From Gaeumannomyces sp. JS-464 (Eukaryota > Ascomycota > Sordariomycetes > Magnaporthales > Magnaporthaceae), in the NCBI GenBank assembly GCA_002197995.1, contig NGZR01000001.1, positions 9,486,001 through 9,550,000 of the forward strand: 64,000 nt of DNA, read 5' to 3'. The notes under the pieces are model-generated. The model had not been told where the DNA came from. It did no database searches and saw only the letters and a list, made by a program, of their open reading frames with translations. Positions within the stretch are counted from its first letter, which is position 1; every line of letters starts with the position of its first letter. Of the stretch, positions 58,001 through 64,000 are shown piece after piece. A program made the translations under genes and the position numbers.

Positions 58001-60452
58001 CTTTCCGGCCGTAAAAGTTGTTATTGCATTTGTATTTGAAAGGATTTTTTGCTATTGCTTAATGCCTCGGATTTTGTGTTAAACTAATACCTAATCCGCA
58101 GGAATATAGGAATAAAGTTTGCCAAATCCCGAGTTTTAGCGTTTATAAATGCGGTAGGTAAAAGCCTTTTTAATTAGGTACGCGGCCGTAGCGAAGGTTA
58201 TAAAGTAGCTGCTTTTATAATCCTCCTTTTTATTTGTTTTTTAATCGTTAAAATTAAAAAATGGCTGTTCCTTTTCGTCGGTGCTTTCGGGCTTTATTAA
58301 TGCGAGGAATTGGGTATACCTTTTGCGTGGTTTGTTTTTTGCTTTTTTTTATGCTTTTATTGCTTTTTGGATTGTCGTTATTTTTTAAAAAAGTGGCGTA
58401 TCGATTTGCAATCCGGCTTTTTGCAAATTTAGCAACCGCGTATATATGGGCGTAAACGGGGGCTTAGTTAAAAAATTTGGGTTTATATGCTCGGTTTTAA
58501 CTTTTATTATCCTTTTTGCGATCTTTGTAATTTTTAAATTTCCGTTTTATAAAATGAATGCCGGGGGGTTGTGCGTTTTTTTTCACTCGCATTATGCTTT
58601 TAAATTGGGAAAATAAGCTTTTAAAAATCCTATTGGGATTTATAAAAACGGTTTTAAGCTCCGACACGCTTTGGATTGCTTTTAAAATGCTCGCAATTAG
58701 CTGGTTTTCGTTTTGGTAAAAAGGTTTAAAAGCGCGTTAGCAGTTTTGCAACTTATCCAAAAAAGCTTGCAAAACTTCCATGTTAAATTTGTTTGCGTTA
58801 GCGATTTTTAAACGGATTGTTTGGAAAGTGATCGAGCTTTAGTTTATATAGTACAGTAATCGGTTAACTTCGGTATTAAAATGCGCTTTAAATTATATAA
58901 ATTTTCGAAAAATAAGGCTATATCCGATATACCGGGTGTACTATTGCTTTGCTTTGCTTTAAAATGCTTAGGGAAAAATCGTATGGAGTTGTAAAAGGGG
59001 TATTTCGAAAGTTTCGCATATGGTTGCGAAAAATAAAATTTTATCGTTTAAAATATCGTATGGATTACCGGAATAGCTGTACTTTTTATCCCACGCGTTT
59101 TGGAATGCTTTTATTAAGCTCCTATCGACGGCGGCGTTAGGCACCTTTTTAAAAGGAAGTTATTTATATGGTAATTTCGCAAACGCCGGGGTTTTATATC
59201 GGGGACGTAATGTTTTTATATCCTGTAATTTATCGATCGGTTAAATGGTTTTCCACGATCCTTTGCTTTATATACTGCTTATAGTAGGACCTTTATGTAT
59301 GCGTGGGTTAAGTGTTCGTTAAAGTTAAAAATTGGTTATTTTGGGGATCGGTGCGGTTTCGGGTAGGAAAGGGGTTGCAAAAGGTATGGAGCGGTGGTTT
59401 AATTGTTTGGAAAATCGGTACGCTTTCGGGAACGGTAATTTTTAATAAAAGAAAAAGTGGGGGGCTTTAGGACTTTATCCATAAAAAAGGTAAGGGAGTT
59501 TCGATAGAAAAAAATAAAGCCTTGGTTTGGCGTTTTGGCGATTTTTGGATTTATTTCCGCTAGTTTGTTGCTTGGCGGTAAGCTTCGCTAACGAAGTAGC
59601 GGGTTGCATTGTTCCGAAAGCATTTGTAGCAATAATCGGGGATTGGCTTTTAAAAGGGTTATGCGATTTTGGAAAGCAAAAAGGTGTAATCCTATAGTAG
59701 GAGTTGTTATTTTAAAGATTAACTCCTATCGTATAACTTGCATAATCCTTTCGTTAAGTTTTCCTTTTGGTAAACCGGGTACGGGATTTTATAATTTTCC
59801 AAATGCTTTTTAAAAACGCGGGTAATTCGTAAATCGAGGTCGTCGAAGTGCTTTGCTTCCCACCCCGCGTAGTTTTCGAATACGTCGTTTAAAAAATTGT
59901 CGCTATATGTGCTACCGTAAAAAAGTAATGTTTTAAGCATTTATGCGTTCCGGAGCGATGGAAGTTTGGTTTAGTAATTTTCGAAATTGTATAATGGATT
60001 TAATAAAAGGGCATATCGATATTTTTTGCGAAGGATTTAGGGAGGTCGAATGTTATTAATGCGCTTTTTGTAATTATTTTTTGCTTATTGCTAAGCTTTT
60101 TTGCCGTTTGTTGTTTTAGGAAGTCGGATATGTTGTTAATAGGGGGGTAACGAGCGATATCGTTTAGGTAATCGATTTAAAAGTCCAGTCGCTTAACGCA
60201 AAATGGTGCTTAAGGGGATTACGTAACGCCTTTTTTACGTTTATTTAAATTTATAAATAAAAGTCCAGTTGTTGCAATAAAAAGGTGCTTTTAATGCGTA
60301 ATTAACTCCCGTATAACGCGTTACGAGCAGTAAAATTCGATTCCTTTGCTTTTAAACTTTTACGTTAACCCAATCGCTTTTTTAAAAAAGGTATTAAACG
60401 TTTAAATCCTTTATTTTGCTATTTGTGTTGCCTTTTTAAAAACACTAATTAA
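58001..60452 (-). pseudogene. E gag and protease region
   Basis: 59940-59719 is open for 73 codons and reads MLKTLLFYGSTYSDNFLND, followed by a Trp/Tyr-containing helical stretch, consistent with a copia gag. No zinc knuckle identified. Plus-strand ORFs at 58261, 58949 and 59604 are shadows. The 60100-60452 part is leader. Confidence 0.65.
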
Positions 60453-60684
60453 TGTTAATAGGAGGTACTTTTATAAGCACGGAGATTTCCAAAGGATATA
60501 ACAAAATCCATAAATTTGGTATTGGTATTTGTAGTAATGCATGTTTATGTAGGAATTTAATTACAAAAAGGGGATTACAAAATCCCTTTTATAAGCTCGT
60601 AAAAACGCACGGCCCGTAGGTTTGCGGCTTTACGAAAGGTGGGCTTTTTTTGGATACACGCGCTAAATTACGTGGACAAAATTA
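60453..60684 (-). repeat. E 5' LTR (232 bp)
   Basis: Plus strand starts TGTTAATAGGAGG and ends AAAATTA (ancestrally CA). Followed by AAAGC, the target duplication. Confidence 0.9.
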
Positions 60685-60689
60685 AAAGC

Positions 60690-60977
60690 GATAAATTTAA
60701 ACTGGATTTATGGATTTATAACCGCTAAAAATAAAGTAACAAATTTAAAAACTATTAAAAAAAGTAATATATATATATAAAATAAATTTCCTATTATTTT
60801 ACATAGTTTTAATTAAAGCTTTAACATTAATTAACTTAAGTTAACTTTTAAACATTCCTTAAAATAAGTAATTAATTATCCTTTTAAAATTACGTAATCC
60901 TTTATTAACTAAATTAGTAATACTATCCTTTTTACCTTCGAAATGCCTTACTTTAAAAGCAACCTTTAATTGTAACA
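60690..60977 (+). repeat. Shared B/C LTR, right part
   Basis: Resumes GATAAATTTAAACTGG after E and ends ATTGTAACA. It is directly followed by the leader and gag of C, so this LTR is both the 3' end of B and the 5' end of C. A short (TA)n run is at 60767-60780. Confidence 0.9.
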
Positions 60978-62060
60978 TTTTAATTAATTTTATTTAATAC
61001 CTCGTTAAAAAGAAAAAATAATATAATTATAACAAGCAGTAATAAAAGCTTAAAAAGGAAAAAACTACGGTTTTTACCTTTAACGGTATTAAATACGACT
61101 TTAACGAAACCGTTAATACGGCTAACCTTTTTAAACTTATAACGAACGAAATCGCTAAAAGTTAAACCGAAGTAAAGCAATTTATTACGAAATTAGTGTT
61201 TTTTAAAACACTTATTGTAATTTAAACGTACAAATTCCCGTTTTTAAATTTTTACGAAAAGGAAAACGGCAAATTTAAAACGTTTTTTACCGAATGCAAA
61301 AGTTACTTTAAATTTTACAAATAGCAATTCGTAAGCGAAAAATAAAAAATTGCTTACGTTATTACCAAACTAAACGGTAAAATAAAAAAGTGGTTTTAAT
61401 TAACCTAAAATAATTATTTTAAAAGGTATAAAAATAGCTAAAAAGCTATTAAAATCATTTTCGCTAACTTCGAAACCTTTGGGGAAAAGGTTGGAAAAAT
61501 GTTCGAAATAATCGACGAAACCCGAATCGCCGAAAAAAATTTGCTACTTTTTAAATAACGAAAAGCCGCGGCTAAATACGCTGCGAATTTTTAACGAATT
61601 AGCATTAAATCCGATTAAAGCGATATTACGCTAATGCTATACTTTTATAACGGGTTAAGCGAAAACGTAAAAAATAAATTTGCAAAGCAAAATTGCCCCG
61701 AGTTTTTTACGGATTACGTTAAAAACGCGGTCCGTATTAGCGATAAACTGTATAAACGATAATAAAAAAAAGGATATGGTTTTAAAAGTGCGGTATAAGC
61801 AATAAAGCTAATTAAAAAAAAGTTAAATAGCAACTTATTACGGTTTACAAAACGGTTTTAAACTTTATAAACCTTAGTGCGAAAGCCGCTTACTAATAAT
61901 AAAGGCAATAGAAAAAATAAAAGCAAAACCCGAAAAACGGGAAGTGTTTTAAATGCGGCTAAACCGGCTACATTAAAATAAACTGCTTTTAACGGGATAA
62001 TAACTAGTAAGTAGCTAACTTTTAACGAACGCAAAAAAAGCCCGACATAAAAAGGATTAT
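60978..62060 (+). pseudogene. C gag remnant
   Basis: Aligns with B gag. Zinc knuckle CFKCGxTGYIKINC at about 61948-61990, with Gln as TAA and the metal-binding His as Tyr, whereas B keeps His. Start codon not assigned. One short minus-strand ORF at 60980 is a shadow. Confidence 0.82.
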
Positions 62061-64000
62061 GCTTTAAACCGACGTTTAATTAAACGTGCTATTACGACAA
62101 GCTATGCGATACATATTAGTTCGATAAAAAGGTTACTAAATAATATCCTCGCAAATTTCGAAACGTTTGCATATTTAAAGCTATAAAGTTTAAATACGAT
62201 AGCGAAGGTAAATAACGCGTTATTTCCGGTTTACGGGTTTAAAAGGAAATAACGGTACTACTTTTTGCGAAACTTAAAAAAAAGCAACCTTAGTAAACGA
62301 TATGAAAAAGCTTTTAAATTAAACCCACTTTTTTCGCAAACCGAGGATTTCGATATTAACGCTAAAATAAATTAAAACGGTTAAAACTTTAAAACGGCCG
62401 AACTTTAAAAGCAAGTAAAAAAACCGAACGGTAAAGCCATTATACTTATAATTCGTAAAAGCCAAGCAAGTTGGAAGGATTAACGTGCTTTTACGCCTTT
62501 TAATATTTTCGAAGTGTTTTTAAAACGTTAAAGTTTTAAAATACCCAAATGGCTCTTATTTTACGCTACTTTAACGAACGGAAATAACGGTTAACCTTTA
62601 TCGTAATTTAAAAACCAGCAAAAAGTTAAGTATGCTAGCTACCGGTTTAATAATACGAGCAAATTAAAAAAAGCTGCGTTAAACTTTAAAAACCACCTTA
62701 ATATTAATATAAAACACTTAAAACATTTGTACTTTTTTTAAGCAAAATGCATTTATAAAAAATGCCAATTCCATTTACAACCTAAATTTAAATACAATTT
62801 TTTTCTACAAAAGTTAAAAAGTAAGCTTAAAGTTAAACCCCGTTTGGTATTCCAATTGCTACGGTAGGAATTAGCCCAAATCGGCAGGTTTATCGCAGTT
62901 TTTAAACTTAACGAACGATACCCGATGCTATATATTATTAAAACGCTCGATTAAAAAAAATGCGAAATTACGAAGTGCAAAAAACATATAGCATAAAAGG
63001 CGAAAGCTTAACATTAAAAGATTGCATAAGCGTATATCCCGTTTAACTTGGATAAAAAAACGAACGTACGGTACTCGTTTCCTTTATTAAAAAACCAAAA
63101 AAAACCACCCGAGTGGAAAGTACGAAATAAAAAACGAAAATTAATAAAAACCTTCGCGATAGTAAAATCGAATTAACCGTATAATTTGTTAACGTTTCGA
63201 ATAAAATGTTAAAAAAAAGTTTAAAATAATAATCGATTGCGAAGTATAAAGCGATTACGTATCGCTATAAACGGTTAAACGGTATAGGATTTTTATAAAA
63301 CGAAAACATTAACCGTATTAATTAAAAACGGTTAAAAAAATACCTATCGCTTATAATAAAAAATAAATTAACCGAAAAACATAATTAATAATATTACGCA
63401 TTTAAAATAAAAAAATTATTATTATTATATTAAATAAATTGGGTATAAAAAAAATAAATGTAATTTTCGAAATTTTCTAGCTTAAAAAAATAACTTACGG
63501 ATAAATTAGGCTACCGGTTAAATTTAATAGGAAAAACTATAAATAATTAAAACGGTTTACTAATTACGAATTTTAAACCGTAAGTATAAAAGTAATAAAA
63601 AAAGGTTATAACGGTAATAAAATTTAGTAATCCATTTTCGCATTTAGCATTAACAAATATACGATTATCCAAAGTGGAAAGCGATTAAAACGACTAAATT
63701 AATATTAAAAAATGATTCGCAATACTTCGGAAAAATACTATAAATACGAAAAATTGTTTAAAAAAACTTAAAAACGGTATTTCCCGAATATAAACCGTTT
63801 AATTTAAAAATTAAGCTTAAATTAAAAATATAGCTTAAATATTAAAAGTTATACTAATTTAACCTTCGGTAATAGGAAATGCTAAAAAAAATAATTAAAA
63901 AAGGACTTACGAAAAGGATATATTAAACATTTCGATTTTTTAATAGGGTATAAAATTTTATAAAAATAAAAAAAAAACGGGACGAAGCGAATATGCATTA
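62061..64000 (+). pseudogene. C protease region and start of RT
   Basis: Collinear with B 48200-50230, with RT just starting at the edge (GTKRICI). Densely broken, no other gene visible. Confidence 0.7.

Larger units (their letters stand above)
53144..60684 (-). mobile_element. Element E: Ty1/copia retrotransposon on the minus strand, complete
   Basis: LTRs 53144-53377 (234 bp) and 60453-60684 (232 bp), with a duplication AAAGC at 53139-53143 and 60685-60689. Minus-strand order is gag, pre-integrase, integrase, an SH3-like tail, RT, RNase H: copia. Length about 7.5 kb, larger than H because of an extra 1.4 kb after pol. The plus strand is C-poor but G-rich, so damage is strand-biased. It sits in the LTR shared by B and C. 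Confidence 0.93.
60690..64000 (+). mobile_element. Element C: chromovirus, truncated by the window edge
   Basis: LTR, leader and gag to the beginning of RT, collinear with B (47004-50230). It contains its own gag, so B and C form a tandem LTR-internal-LTR-internal array. Confidence 0.9.

Noticed and set aside
60767..60780. (TA)n run as a microsatellite of note
   Set aside because: Short and explained by RIP of an LTR.
1..64000. Host protein genes, tRNA or rRNA genes
   Set aside because: No intact ORF with a host-like product and no tRNA or rRNA-like sequence was recognised on either strand.

Overview
The window looks like an AT-rich, gene-free block from a filamentous ascomycete (Pezizomycotina). 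I recognise no host gene, tRNA or rRNA. Every stretch I can identify is a transposable element of a fungal type: Tad1-like LINEs with RNase H, pogo/Fot1-type DNA transposons, Ty1/copia elements and Ty3/gypsy elements, several with chromodomains. Nearly all reading frames are broken by TAA and TAG codons where the family has Gln or Trp, TGA is very rare, LTR ends read TA instead of TG or CA, and catalytic Asp codons have become Asn. This is the signature of repeat-induced point mutation (RIP, C to T mainly at CpA). CpG is conspicuously spared.

Layout from left to right: LINE-1 (1-3425, +); a pogo 3' fragment (pogo-2); a fragment of chromovirus F; pogo-1 (4120-20386), split by Ty3/gypsy G (4310-18699), which is itself split by Ty1/copia H (4955-10335); the rest of F with its 3' LTR (to 22232); Ty3/gypsy J (22233-29194, minus strand); LINE-2 (29195-39084), split by Ty3/gypsy I (30576-38596, minus strand); a second-family pogo fragment (pogo-4); chromovirus A (40021-44878); then two chromoviruses B and C in tandem sharing one LTR, with pogo-3 (45141-47001) inside B's 5' LTR and Ty1/copia E (53144-60684, minus strand) inside the shared LTR. 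C runs off the right edge.

Six nesting junctions are supported directly by matched LTRs or TIRs and target-site duplications (ATAAC for H, AAAAT for G, TA for pogo-1 and pogo-3, A/GGCCG for I, AAAGC for E). The other joins (F in J, J in LINE-2, A in pogo-4, B/C in A) are inferred because the partner end lies outside the window. If all are right, H sits about seven levels deep.

The most interesting signal is not gag-pol. At least four, and probably five, LTR-element families here (I, J, G, the copia E and chromovirus F/B) appear to carry a second, long, degraded reading frame between pol and the 3' LTR, on the strand opposite to pol and tail-to-tail with it. The clearest is in I (about 30863-32998, one frame, roughly 700 codons with about 22 stops, all TAA or TAG). 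I do not recognise the proteins. Convergent antisense cargo ORFs in several fungal LTR families deserve a proper search. E also shows strongly strand-biased RIP, suggesting it is a late arrival.
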